A DNA stretch of 64,000 nucleotides from Monomorium pharaonis (GCF_013373865.1 NC_050468.1:537846-601845); one strand, 5' to 3'; positions 1 through 10,990 are shown, counted from the stretch's first letter. Numbers and translations are program-made. Notes: generated from the letters alone by a model not told the origin.

Positions 1-94
1 GAGAGAGCGAGCGAGAGAGATGAGAGATGGAGAGAGAGAGAGAGAGAGAGGAGAGGAGCGAGAGAGAGACGAGAGAGAGGGAGAGGAGAGAGAG
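1..94. repeat. (GA)n microsatellite
   Basis: Purine-only GA/GAGC repeat at the window edge. The same microsatellite recurs at 1560-1718 and, as CT, at 41157-41264. In each case it is embedded in the same interspersed repeat, so it travels with that repeat. Confidence 0.9.
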
Positions 95-1027
95 GTGTCA
101 TACTAAAATGCGCGAAATACTTATCCATAGTATGTTACACTCTTTGTAATAACACAGAAAAAATATTCCCTCTTGATGTAACGATTTCACGATAGCTTAG
201 GCGCGATGCTACGATAATTATGCTTAAAAATTAATGTTTAATATCATGTTATTGTTAATTCAACGAAGGATTTTCTTTTATAACCATAGAAAACTTACAG
301 TTTCTTCTACCTTTAATTGCATTATTAATTACGACAGATTTTCAGTGACTTAGAATGTATTAACGATAGAAGAAACTCGAAGTTCTCTATCATATACAAG
401 AGAAAATCCTTTGTAGTTAAACCACTAACGATACTTGACATAACATTGATCTCTGATTACCTATAATTACCGTAGAAGTCGCATCGAATAATTTATCCTG
501 AAGTCCTTAGATCAAACGTGAATATTTTTCTATCGTGTTATTTTACAAAGAGTGTATATTAGGGATAGTATTTCGTGCATTTTGTAATTTTCTAATAAGA
601 TGGTTACGAAAGGAGAATGTATAAAGAATCAATCGTGATAAATCTTCGTAATTGAATATTCCATAAAAAACGATAAGAGAATTTGATGCGGCAAAATTAT
701 ATTATTTGCAGGATTCATACGTTTCCATCGCTTTCTTCTTTTGACTTTCTTATTTACAGAAGTTTATTACGATTTTAATTTGTCATATTTTTATTAATAA
801 TTTATAATCTTGTCATGTAATCGCGAGTATACGTAGCAGCCATCGACGCGAGCTTAGGCGCGGTGCGGCGAGACGTGGGAACGGCGACGACGCCACGCTT
901 CTCCTTCTTCCCCCCGCCGCCGCCGGCAGCCAATGCTTGAGACAGTAGGCCGTGCTATGGCTCGAGCGGCTCGAGCCCTTCCTCGGCGCGCAAGGCGCGC
1001 TCTCATTCGCATAAATTAAAAAATTCT
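95..1027 (-). repeat. GC-cored interspersed repeat, copy 1 (truncated)
   Basis: AT-rich sequence of about 930 bp ending in a GC-rich core (841-1010). It is nearly identical to 1719-2640 in direct orientation and to 40219-41110 in inverted orientation. The core is open in one frame in all copies, but this reflects GC content: the frame has no recognisable domain and no conserved start. This copy lacks the CAGGGTGTCCC end seen on copy 2. Confidence 0.8.
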
Positions 1028-1031
1028 CACC

Positions 1032-1581
1032 TCTTTCCCTCTCAAGCACTACGTAGTACACAAATACAATAAATATTACCACGTTTAACAACATTAGTAC
1101 TATTCTACTTTCATTATGTGTGTAAATTGAATAAAATTTTAACAATTATCATTTCTTTATATTTTTAGTATTACACACGATCGGAAAAAAAAATTATCAA
1201 AAATTATCACTAAAACTGCGATAAATAATCAGCACGATACTTTCTTTCTGAGTGTCGTATCGTGTTTAATGTTAAAAATGTTAAAAAATAGTAATCTTGT
1301 TAAAAAATTTTATATGACATTTAATGAAACTCTAATAATATTGATTGGAACTGTTGTTGAAAATGACATTTTATCGTGTTTCTGTAAATACTTTAGAGGG
1401 AAAGATATTCTGCTAACTTCGCGAAATACATCTTTTTATCTTTGTCTTTTTAATATAAAAATTGTAGCAACGTTCTGCTTTATTAATTACACATAATGAA
1501 AGTAGAATAGTACAAACTAATGTTGTTAAACGTGGTAATATTTATGTATTTGTGTACTACGTAGTGCTTGAGAGGGAAAGA
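1032..1581. mobile_element. Small inverted-repeat element (~550 bp)
   Basis: Inverted repeats of about 90 bp, 1032-1122 and 1490-1581, both containing CAAGCACTACGTAGTACACA, flank an AT-rich interior with no gene. A second, 3'-truncated copy lies at 41281-41690. It sits between two copies of the GC-cored repeat and next to the GA microsatellite in both places. Confidence 0.7.
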
Positions 1582-1661
1582 GGAAGAAAGAGGGAGAAAG
1601 AGAAGAGAGAGAGAGAGAAGAGAGAGGAGAGAGAGAAGAGAGAGAGAGAGGAGAGACGAGA

Positions 1662-1714
<53 letters not shown>

Positions 1715-1718
1715 GAGA
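1560..1718. repeat. (GA)n microsatellite
   Basis: Interrupted GA repeat separating the small inverted-repeat element from copy 2 of the GC-cored repeat. It accounts for the serine/leucine-only frame on the - strand here. Confidence 0.9.
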
Positions 1719-2763
1719 GGTGTCATACTAAAATGCGCGAAATACTTATCCATAGTATGTTACACTCTTTGTAATAACACTGAAAAATATTCCCTCTTGA
1801 TGTAACGATTTCACGATAGCTTAGGCGCGATGCTACGATAATTATGCTTAAAAATTAATGTTTAATATCATGTATTGTTAATACAACGAAGGATTTTCTT
1901 TTATAACCATAGAAAACTTACAGTTTCTTCTACCTTTAATTGCATTATTAATTACGACAGATTTTCAGTGACTTAGAATGTATTAATGATAGAAGAAACT
2001 CGAAGTTCTCTATCATATACAAGAGAAAATCCTTTGTAGTTAACCATACTAACGATACTTGACATAACATTGATCTCTGATTACCTATAATTACCGTAGA
2101 AGTCGCATCGAATAATTTATCCTGAAGTCCTTAGATCAAACGTGAATATTTTTCTATCGTGTTATTTTACAAAGAGTGTATATTAGGGATAGTATTTCGT
2201 GCATTTTGTAATTTTCTAATAAGATGGTTACGAAAGGAGAATGTATAAAGAATCAATCGTGATAAATCTTCGTTAATTGAATATTCCATAAAAAACGATA
2301 AGAGAATTTGATGCGGCAAATATTATATTATTTGCAGGATTCATACGTTTCCATCGCTTTCTCTCTTTTGACTTTCTTATTTACAGAAGTTTATTACGAT
2401 TTAAATTTGTCATATTTTTATTAATAATTTATAATCTTGTCATGTAATCGCGAGTATGCGTAGCAGCCATCGACGCGAGCTTAGGCGCGGTGCGGCGAGA
2501 CGTGGGAACGGCGACGACGCCACGCTTCTCCTTCTTCCCCCCGCCGCCGCCGGCAGCCAATGCTTGAGACAGTAGGCCGTGCTATGGCTCGAGCGGCTCG
2601 AGCCCTTTCTTCGGCGCGCAAGGCGCGCTCTCATTCGCATAAATTAAAAAATTTATATCTTGATTATTGATAGACCTAACCAAGACTATATTGAATTTTT
2701 ATGTTCATCTCGATCCCGTCTATCTTTCCATGAAGTATTGCACACCAGATTTGGGACACCCTG
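1719..2763 (-). mobile_element. GC-cored repeat, copy 2, with CAGGGTGTCCC terminus
   Basis: This copy reaches an element end: read on the - strand it starts at 2763 with CAGGGTGTCCCAAA next to TATA. The order from the end is: the word GATGAACATAAAA, a CGAGATATA-like word, a GC-rich core (2455-2640), then about 700 bp of AT-rich sequence. The same order is seen from 40093 onward. CAGGGTGT ends with TA flanks also bound the palindromes at 11490-18221 and 19049-21265, so these look like one loosely related superfamily. Confidence 0.7.
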
Positions 2764-4981
2764 TATATATATATATATATATATATTATTTACAATATTT
2801 CTAATTAACATTAATTTATAAATAATAATAAATTATATTACTTTTCCAAAGGTTTATTTTAATTGTTCTACTTTTAGATATAATATGAAATAATACGTAT
2901 TATTTTTTATTTATTATTAACATTATTAAATATTGGTATCTTTTTAAAGTTTGTTATAATATATTATTGTTTCTTTTTCGTTTTTTATCGCTTCCTTTTT
3001 TAAATTTTTGTTTCTTTTTCTTTTTCGTTTTTTTTTCGTTTTTTTTTCGTTTTTTTTCCGACCAAAAAAGGGGACATAGCAATTGGTCTGACAAGGAAAC
3101 CTCGCGAACTCGAAAATTCTGATTTTAATGAAACTTGGCATAAATGTAGAAGGGGTAAATACATGAATTTAGAAATTTATCGTAGCTGCCCATAAACGGT
3201 TTAAAGGGGTGAAACCACCCTTCAAAGATTCAGACATTTTTCGTTTTCTCGATATATCTCGTAAACTAAACAAAATATTAAAAAATGTTTTATACAAAAG
3301 TTTTACTATAAAAGTACTTCTATCTAACTACAGTAATTAAATTAAAAAAAAAAAATTTTTTTAAACAATTGTTTTTAATTTTTGAAAAAAAATTTTTTTT
3401 TTTAAATTTTATTAATGTAGTTAGATAGAGATATTGTTACCATAAAACTTTTGTATAAACATTTTTTGATATCTCCAATACTTTTCGAGATATATCGGAA
3501 AAAGCAAAAATCTGCTCTACACTATGCACTGAAAAAAGCATAAGAGAATGCGATAGCACCGCGACGGAGAGCGTTAAAAAATATTTTAAAGAAATTTTTT
3601 ATTAAGGTTTATTTATGATATTGAATATAATATAAGATACTAAAATATAATAAAATAAAGTAATATAAAATAATAATATTTTGTATAATATAATAATATG
3701 TAATAATATAATATAATAATGTCGCACGTGAATGCATGCTGATGTGAGTGAGAGAGAAAGAGTAAATAATATTAATATAATATAGTAATATAATAATATA
3801 ATATAATATAAAATATTTATATCCAGACTTCTTGGTCCAGATCCATTAGCGGTGACATGCCAAAGAGTCGACGCAGATCGACGATATCTGCCAATCCAAA
3901 TCGGCTATATGATTTGTCAATTAAGTCATTATTTCGCTCTCTGTCGATCTTGCAAAAGTATCGCGTCCAAAATCGTTTCTTATATTGATAAATACATGTA
4001 TGTGGATGTTATAGAGATATCCATGTCTAGATACAAAATTAACATATTTTAGTGTGGCATTATACATTGAACAACAATATACTTTGAATCAGGGTAATGA
4101 AAATGCAAATTAAAAAATAATGCATTACTTACTAATTTTTTAATATTTTTTTATTACATTTTTAGTATCTTATATTATATTCAATATCATAAATAAACCT
4201 TAATAAAAAATTTTTTTTAAATATTTTTTAACGCTCTCCGTCGCGGTGCTATCGCATTCTCTCATGCTTTTTTCAGTGCATAGTGTAGAGCAGATTTTTG
4301 CTTTTTCCGATATATCTCGAAAAGTATTGGAGATATCAAAAAATGTTTTATACAAAAGTTTTATGGTAACAATATCTCTATCTAACTACATTAATAAAAT
4401 TTTGAAAAAAAATTTTTTTTCAAAAATTAAAAAACAATTGTTAAAAAAAATTTTTTTTAATTTAATTACTGTAGTTAGATAGAAGTACTTTTATAGTAAA
4501 ACTTTTGTATAAAACATTTTTTAATATTTTGTTTAGTTTACGAGATATATCGAGAAAACGAAAAATGTCTGAATCTTTGAAGGGTGGTTTCACCCCTTTA
4601 AACCGTTTATGGGCAGCTACGATAAATTTCTAAATTCATGTATTTACCCCTTCTACATTTATGCCAAGTTTCATTAAAATCAGAATTTTCGAGTTCGCGA
4701 GGTTTCCTTGTGAGTCAAGCGCTGTCTCTGTCTAACCAGTAGCATAATGGGCGCTAGACAGAGAAAAAAATTGACCCGGACCATGTCTCCTCTTTGTCTT
4801 TCTGCCGGACACTTTTTAAGAGCTTTTTGCAGGAAATGCGCAGTCCATGCTTTATGTCGATGATTTTTACAAAATATGGATCAACCCACTATTGCAGCAA
4901 GCCCTTTAATTGAAAAAGGCCCAAAAGAAATAATCAAATACCATAATAGGTATAAAATTTGGTTTATTTCGGACTTTCCAT
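2764..4981. mobile_element. Older AT/poly-T element, interrupted by two insertions
   Basis: The pieces 2780-3090 and 4712-4981 are colinear, in reverse complement, with the uninterrupted stretch 45300-45960. They share a poly-T tract, the words GGGACATAGCAATTGG and GCGCTGTCTCTGTC, and an adjoining region rich in GGACGTCC palindromes. The copy here is split by a foldback (3091-4711), and its right part continues after the LTR-like unit at 7719. It is a substrate for later insertions, not a gene. Confidence 0.75.
3091..4711. mobile_element. Foldback element, 1.6 kb
   Basis: Arms of about 550 bp (3091-3640 and 4180-4711) are inverted copies that begin ACAAGGAAACCTCGCG and end CGCGAGGTTTCCTTGT. 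The inner 500 bp has no transposase. A partial copy lies at 38930-39317. The site before insertion is preserved at 45563-45580, where the flanks join directly, which defines the boundaries. No target-site duplication longer than 1-2 bp is visible. Confidence 0.85.
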
Positions 4982-5698
4982 TGTTATGTCCAGGGTTACA
5001 GGAATGTTCGGTAGGATCGGGTGATTCCCTGGGTATCTTAAGAAAACGAGGAAGGGCGTAACAAACCTTACTCCCGAAGGCACCCGCTCGAGGAAAGGTC
5101 AAGTGCCTTAGGGGCGAACGCACTGGTTATGGCTAGAAATGTGGGTCAGTGTGCCGGTGGGGCTCACTGTAACCCGATCTCCGAGCCGTGCGTCCGTTGG
5201 TCCTAATTTTGAGTCAGCAAATTTAATTGCTTTAACTCGGGATTGGACCCGATGCAGTCTTAATCAGGAATGAGGAGGGTGAATTCATTAAGGCAACTAT
5301 CAATTCATTTATTACTGACAAAATTATTTATTCAGAATTAAATATTGGCATAGCGGTAAGATTGTGAGTGATACGTGATTGTTTGACATTATTTATTGTA
5401 TAGCGATAAACTAGTTGGTTGAAAAGCAATTTTTACATTTTTGGACATTATTTATTATATTATGCCATGGCGGTATTGCAGTTGATAAGTATATGGTTGT
5501 ACAAATTTATTTATTGTAGAGGTCGGCTACTCGTGTGATATACGGTCTTACAGTTCAGGTAAAATTTTGGTGTTGCAGTGATATGTTTATATTTATTTCT
5601 ATTGTGTTCTAATATAATGCCATGTTACTAACGCTTGATCTATATCTACTTAAATATATGTTAAGGATCTTAATTAATTCTACGATGTTTACAATATT

Positions 5699-6725
5699 TT
5701 AAATGTACAGTTGACTTCGTGTTGTTATATAATTTCCTCTAGTGTGAGAGTGGAAGGAGGGGGAAAGAAATTGTAAAAAAAATCTATTGGGACGGCAAAA
5801 GGATCTCGATAATATGGGGTAAAGACAGGAATGCGGTCTGTGGGAGGGAGAGAGAATAACGGATAAGCACGCGGGGTCGATCGCCTCGGGGATAAGGGCA
5901 AACTCACGATGGAGCAGGAGTAGGGGGTCTATTTTAAGAGGAAACTGCTCTAACAATTCTATTAGGGATTGTTGGGTCCCATTATAATAATAAAAACGTG
6001 AGGGAGGGGGTGAAGGGGGAGGATGTTCGGCTATAAATTCTACATCTGAGGGAGAACCTGAGGGTGATATATATTGTATGTCAGAGTCAGAAGAAGGTGA
6101 AGGAGAAGGTGGTACTTCTATAATTTCAGGTGAGCTAATGGGTGAATAAGATGGTGAGGGAGGTGGAGGAGGTGAGGGAGGTGAAGGGGGTACTGACCCT
6201 AGAGCGGGTGAATAAGGAGTTTGGTTTTCTTGTATTGTTCCGTGTTGGTGTGCGTGTATCTGAGGTTCACACGCGGGAGCCTCGGGTTCGTATGTGCGTA
6301 TATGAGGTTCGCTCGCGGGAGCCTCGGGTTGGTATGTGTATATATGAGGTTCGCACGCGGGAGCCTCGGGTTCGTATGTGCGTATATGAGGTTCGCTCGC
6401 GGGAGCCTCGGGTTGGTATGTGTGTATATGAGGTTCGCACGCGGGAGCCTCGGGTTCGTATGACGGCGAGTTAAGTCGCGGGGAGCCTGTGTTTAACAAA
6501 AGCTGAGCTCGCCTGGCCCTTCTCCGACGGTTCCGTCTTTCGTTAGACCGGTTTACTTTGCGGATGGGTGATTTGAACACTATAATTGTAATCGGGGTTA
6601 GAACAATGGGGAACTCGGAATGAAAGATTGAATTGCTGAGACTTACTACTTGTTGTTTTCTTTAGGATCTGGTCAAGTGTTCCGAGTTTGGTAGAGCAAG
6701 GAGAAGTCCGGTGGTCAGGCTCCAC
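5699..6725 (-). CDS. Proline-rich repeat protein inside the LTR-like unit (spliced)
   Basis: No family recognised. Two open frames join if a 67-bp intron (6646-6580, GTAAGT...ATTATAG) is removed; the junction then reads in phase and creates an ATG codon (AGT-ATG-TTC). The product starts with a short serine/lysine segment, then a basic stretch (RRNRRRRARR), then five 14-residue repeats of the form EPEAPACEPHI, then polyproline/serine. It also has two short hydrophobic-acidic patches (EIIEV, DVEFI) next to serine/aspartate, which resemble SUMO-interacting motifs. No ATG precedes the first frame, which opens after a TAA, so the true start may be the ATG made by splicing (293 aa frame) or lie in an upstream exon. 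The frame is intact, but low complexity makes coding status uncertain. Confidence 0.45.
6250..6465 (-). repeat. 42-bp tandem repeat (five units)
   Basis: The word GCGGGAGCCTCGGG recurs at 6273, 6315, 6357, 6399 and 6441, exactly 42 bp apart. The units alternate between two subtypes (CACGCGGG and CTCGCGGG). The length is a multiple of three, so the repeat keeps the - strand frame open and encodes 14-residue PEAP repeats. Confidence 0.9.
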
Positions 6726-6993
6726 GTTGGATCCAGCAGTTAAAAGTCGGTGTTAGGTGTCGGCTGGATGGTTAACACTAAGTGAAGTTACACTTCTGCA
6801 CCTGACACTAGGTTCTAAGTTCAGCACTCACTTGTTGCAAAATTCGTAGTCTCGAATAGAACAACGTTAGTCGAACACGACGGCCACTGTGACTGTGACA
6901 CAAAAACGACTAACAGCGAACGAAATAGTGGCTGAGACAGTGACTGTGACTGAACCGTAACTGAGACAGGAACTGCCTGTTTTTTCGGAGTGC

Positions 6994-7004
6994 AGGTTTA
7001 TATA
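6994..7004 (-). promoter_or_regulatory. TATA box of the LTR-like unit
   Basis: The - strand reads TATATAAACC, followed about 30 bp downstream by GGCAGTTCC, an initiator-like CAGT. The downstream leader is rich in CAGTCAC/TGTGACAG words and has a possible 5' splice site (CAA|GTGAGT near 6830). This fits the U3/R border of an LTR. Start site inferred, not shown. Confidence 0.5.
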
Positions 7005-7718
7005 GCACTCTCCCCAAAAGGTAAAATTTTGGGTGTGGGTGTTTCGAAGATGTTAATTGGCGGGAATGCATGGGAACTAAATTTTAAGGTTTTCATTGGT
7101 TAGGTGGTTGTTTGGTCTTGGGGTGGTGTTCATTAGGCTTTTTGGCTATTGGTTCGTTGGTTCCCTCCGCTTAACTTTTTCAAATTTGGTAGGTGGGAGG
7201 AGGTTTTCAGATGTTATTATCTTAAATAGGGAGAGGAAATTTTATGTTTTCCGGCCCGCACATTTCCCAGGGGTGGCAGGCACATCTGGCTTCCAAAGGA
7301 AAATTTTATAGTTTTTTTGACATTTGAGGTGGTCTGGTTCTCTTCCGATAACATTTCGCCCGTAAATAAAAAGTGTTTTTACCCTTAAAACCAAATGTGC
7401 CCTTGCCCCCTTTCGAGTAATCTAACTTTTCATCTGGCACTTATCTGCGGTCGTAAAAGAATTCTGTAAGTGCCCTTAGTCCATTAAGGGCAAATATTTG
7501 AATTCTAACTTCGCCGGGGCCTAATCCCCACTGAATTTTATGGGCTTTTAATGTCTTGGGTCCCTCTGATTATGGGAACCAGACGCCCTTGCGGTCCAGA
7601 GATATTTATTTAGTTTTCCTTCCCGCGACACTTGACCGCAGATAAGTCTCAGAATTTGTTTGGCTTACTTATCTCTGAAAAGGTCAGCGGCAATAAAAGT
7701 GAAGTCCCCTACGTAACA

Positions 7719-7867
7719 CCATGAATTTCCGAAATTGTGCCAAACGTATATCCTATGAACGTCCATCGAATGTTCGACGGATCTTATTTGGACTCTTAAT
7801 GGACGTCCGAATGTCCAGAAGTAGATATCCATTGGACATAAAATGGATGTCCCTGTGCTATCTGGGT
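7719..7867. mobile_element. Right part of the interrupted element (GGACGTCC-rich)
   Basis: Continues the older element after the LTR-like insertion; homologous to the reverse complement of 45102-45300. It carries several GGACGTCC-like palindromes and ends in GTGCTATCTGGGTA, the terminus shared by other elements in this window. Confidence 0.7.
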
Positions 7868-7882
7868 AATAGACGTCCATCT

Positions 7883-8240
7883 AACTTCTACCATGGAAGA
7901 AAACATCCAATGGAGCTATGGATGTTTAATAGATCCCTAATGGATGTCTATTTAACTTCCACCATAGAGGTAAACCTCCAATGGAGCCATGGACGTTTAC
8001 TGGATCTTTAATGGATGTCTATCTAACTTCCGCCATGGAGGTAAACCTTCAATGGAGCCATGGAAGTTTACTGGATCCCTAATGGACGTCTATTTAACTT
8101 CCGCCATGGAGGTAAACCTCCAATGGAGCTAAGGAAGTTTACTAGACCTCTAATGGACATTCATCTGACTTCCATCATGGACATAGACGTCCCATAGATC
8201 TATGGAGGTTTAATGGACGTCCATTGGACATCCACTGGAT
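7883..8240. repeat. 71-bp tandem array
   Basis: The word AACTTCNNCCAT recurs at 7883, 7954, 8025, 8096 and (as GACTTC) 8167, exactly 71 bp apart, giving at least four full units. Each unit contains CCATGG and TGGACGTCCA-like palindromes. The array abuts the GTGCTATCTGGG terminus and ends near ATGTGGGTA at 8257. Confidence 0.85.
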
Positions 8241-8316
8241 GCCAATTTTTATGTGGGTACGCACAATAATTTTAAAATTATATGCAATTATAATATGCAA
8301 ATTTGATTATTTTTAG

Positions 8317-9675
8317 ATGCAGAATTTTTTAATAATTATTTATCAAGTATTATAACATCTAGTGAAGCAATAGGTGTAGTAGACAATACAGAAAAAGAAA
8401 ATATTGGTATGTACATATATATAAAATTTAAATTTATATTTTGCAAATATTTACACATATACATACATGCATGCAAACGTGTGATGAACTAATGTACGTT
8501 TATGTTACAGATCCTTAAGAGACAACATTTAATTGGACAAGACAAAATACAAAACTTTTATTAGAAAAATATAATGAAAGAAAATTACAATTTCGCGATC
8601 CAAAAATTAAGAAAAAACTTTTGTGGGCAGAAATTGTCCAAGAATTAAAAAAAAATTATTATTTAAACAAAGATATTTTAGATCGGAAAATGCGAAATTT
8701 GAAAAAATCTTATAGATTTATTTTAGATAATAATAAAAAAACGAGCACTGGTCGCGGACGTATAAACTGGGAATGGTATGGAAATATGGATGAAATATTT
8801 AAAGAAGATCGTACTATAAATATAGGTCCAACCTTATCTTCTATGTCATTTAACGTTAATAAAAACCTTAATCCAACATTATTTCCTACCGTATTCAACG
8901 CTGTTAATAAGAACCCTGGTCCAACATTATCTTTTACTGCACTTAACGTTGTTAATAAAAAGCCGGCTCCAACATTATCTCCTGTCGCATTTAACGTTGT
9001 TAATAAAAAACTTGTCAACGCGGCTCCATTGACTCATGATGAACAACATGCATCAAGTTCTGATTGTTTAGAAACGGAAGCAATTTGATAAAAATAAACA
9101 GAAAGGTATGCAAGTATATCCGTGTACAGTAATTTACATATATTTCTGATTAATTTTAAACTTGTATTTGTTTTAATTTTAATACAATTAATTACAATGT
9201 ATTCGATGCAATAACATTCTTAGGCAACATATAATATTTTTTAATACTACGACCAATAGTGAATTAAGTCAACTTAGTCAACCTAATCCTCCTACAAAAA
9301 TTAAAAAGCCAAAAGCTGTCAAATCCAAAGCTATGTATGATGTACGAAAAAAATTATTAGATTGTGAAGAAAGAACCCACCAAACACCAAATTACATGTA
9401 ACGTACCTGTTAGTTGTAATTTCCCACTCAACAATGTAATTGTAATATAACACGTGTGTTATATTGCAATTATATTATTGAGTGGGAAATTACAACTAAC
9501 AAGCACGTTACATGTAACTTGGTGTTTGGTGGGAAGAGTGGAGGCAATAAATAAATTAACTGCGGCAATAGAAGAGCAAAATAATATACAGCGTGAAAGA
9601 AATTATATTTTGCAACAGTTAGTATTATTTCAAAATACAAATACAGTGACTACGCATGAGACAGAGAAAGATTGA
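8317..9675 (+). pseudogene. SANT/Myb-like DNA-binding protein of a PIF/Harbinger element
   Basis: Exons: 8317-8406 (TTTTAG|AT...ATTG|GTATGT); a second starting at 8511-8520; a third from 9224 to the stop at 9675. Exon 2 has a trihelix/SANT pattern: FNWTRQNTKLLLEKY at its start, then LLWAEIVQEL, then RKMRNLKKSYR, then a WEWYGNMDEIF end. Exon 3 gives a lysine-rich linker and a coiled coil (RVEAINKLTAAIEEQNN). Harbinger elements typically encode such a protein beside the transposase to deliver it to the nucleus and DNA ends (family knowledge). Damage: a TAA follows the best 3' splice site of exon 2 (8510), the frame stops at 9088 before the next donor (9105), and exon 3 is split by a MITE at 9375-9533. 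Its partner is probably the transposase at 18850-21932. Confidence 0.7.
9375..9533. mobile_element. MITE, ACCCACCAAACACC family, inside an exon
   Basis: Near-perfect 159-bp palindrome running ACCCACCAAACACCAA ... TTGGTGTTTGGTGGG. The 4-bp duplication AAGA (9371-9374, 9534-9537) flanks it. Removing the element and one AAGA restores the coiled-coil frame of the host gene, which confirms the boundaries. A second copy lies at 23355-23513. Confidence 0.9.
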
Positions 9676-9707
9676 AAAACAAAAAGACTAAAAAACTGAA
9701 AGACTTT

Positions 9708-9866
9708 AGCCTTGTTCGTTTTGTTTGTTCTGGGTCTACTCGGCGCAAATTCAAGCAGACCAACGCACTCTAATAGGTTGATTCCGATGACGCCAATCTA
9801 TTAGAGTGCGTTGGTCTACTTGAGTTTGCTCCGAGTAGATCCAGAACTGACAAAATGAACAAGGCT
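9708..9866. mobile_element. MITE with AGCCTTGTTC ends
   Basis: Imperfect 159-bp palindrome: AGCCTTGTTCGTTTTG ... CAAAATGAACAAGGCT, with long inner complementarity (CTCTAATAG ... CTATTAGAG). TTT flanks both sides. It lies just past the SANT gene stop codon. Confidence 0.8.
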
Positions 9867-10339
9867 TTTAATTATCTATGTGTTTAATTTTTATTTTTAT
9901 TGTTTATTTTTATAGGGTATAATTTTTTAACATATATACGAGTATATATATAATAAACTCTGTTTCTCTAATGGCCTTTCTCTAACACATATTTTTATTT
10001 TTATTTTATTTTATGTAACAATCTTATTTAACAATCTTATTTAATGTTATAAATGCATATTTTAATTTTTGTTTAATATGTTTATTTTTAATATAATTCA
10101 TACTTTTTAAAGACATATTAAGATTGTTAAAAGTTTAATATTAATTTTTATAATATATCTAACAAGGGGACCTTACGGGTCATGGAACACCGATTTTTTT
10201 TATACTTATAGGCTTTGAAGATCAGTACCCGGACTTCAATTTCCTAAAGCAGTACGATGCGTTTCTCAAAAATACTCGAGAAAATCGATTTTGAAGATTT
10301 CCGATATCTGTAAGTACAGAAAATTTTAACCTATTGTCA

Positions 10340-10414
10340 GAGCCGCTCGTAGCCGAGCGCACAGAGCTCTAGCTTCGTAAGCGCGGAGTCGCTGGTTCGA
10401 TTCTCGCTCTGGCC
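10340..10414 (+). other. tRNA-like sequence in left foldback arm
   Basis: CAGAGC at the 5' end can pair with GCTCTG at the 3' end. A B-box-like GGTTCGATTC (10396-10405) and an A-box-like GTAGCCGAGCG are present, with a loop TTCGTAA that would show anticodon CGT. The anticodon stem is poor (mismatches), so this is a tRNA-derived SINE-like head, not a convincing functional gene. Confidence 0.55.
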
Positions 10415-10915
10415 TCAATTTTTTTTTCATAAGTTAATAAAGTTTTTTTTTTAATCCTATATCTTAACATTTATCAAATTGAAATGCTAATTAATTATTA
10501 AATATTTATTTGTTATTTTTTAAATAAAAATTGGCTCATGTAATACTGACGAGTAATGTCAAATGTATTTATTATTAATATATTTTATAACATACATGAA
10601 TTAATAACTCATAAAAATTAAACAACCATTTTTATAAATATTATTTTTGTTTTTTATATTATTTTTGTATTTACTCGTAATCTCTTAAAAAGTATTTCAT
10701 TTTCTTTAATGTTTTCCATTTTTTGTAGCAAATTTTAATTTATTATAAATATTCGCATTTTCAATCAAGTAGTAATTAAAAATAAAAAAATGTTTATTTT
10801 TATTTAAAAAATAACGAATAAATATTTAATAATTAATTAGCATTTCAATTTGATAAATGTTAAGATATAGGATTAAAAAAAAACTTTATTAACTTATGAA
10901 AAAAAAAAAATGAGG

Positions 10916-10990
10916 CCAGAGCGAGAATCGAACCAGCGACTCCGCGCTTACGAAACTAGAGCTCTGTGCGCTCGGTTACGAGCGGCTCTG
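10916..10990 (-). other. tRNA-like sequence in right foldback arm
   Basis: Mirror copy of 10340-10414 with a few substitutions (TAACCGAG for TAGCCGAG, CTAGTTTCG for CTAGCTTCG). The B box is intact. Both changes fall outside the B box. Confidence 0.55.

Larger units (their letters stand above)
4982..7718 (-). mobile_element. LTR-like unit, 2.7 kb, with internal gene
   Basis: The unit has TG...CA ends (TGTTAYGT inverted on both sides) and a 4-bp target duplication, CCAT, at 4978-4981 and 7719-7722. The empty site is visible in the homologous repeat at 45305-45308 (CTAT on the - strand). No second copy of either end occurs inside, so there is no LTR-internal-LTR structure. On the - strand it has a TATA box near 7000, a spliced open frame (6725-5699) and AATAAA-type words near 5450-5400. 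It could be one very long solo LTR or a non-autonomous element with LTR-like ends. A diverged relative lies at 24650-24885. Confidence 0.65.

Noticed and set aside
813..1145. Arg/Ser-rich open frame repeated at 2440-2640 (-) and 40217-40417 (+)
   Set aside because: It follows the GC-rich core of an interspersed repeat. The frame is kept only by lack of stops in GC-rich DNA; ends and upstream sequence differ among copies and no domain is visible.
6142..6474. Open frames on + with Arg-Glu-Pro and Cys-Ala-Tyr repeats
   Set aside because: Antisense shadows of the 42-bp tandem repeat. The - strand frame has the promoter and splice sites.
10340..10414. Functional tRNA-Thr(CGT) gene
   Set aside because: Box sequences are present, but the anticodon stem is mismatched and the copy is doubled in a foldback. 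Better explained as a tRNA-derived repeat.
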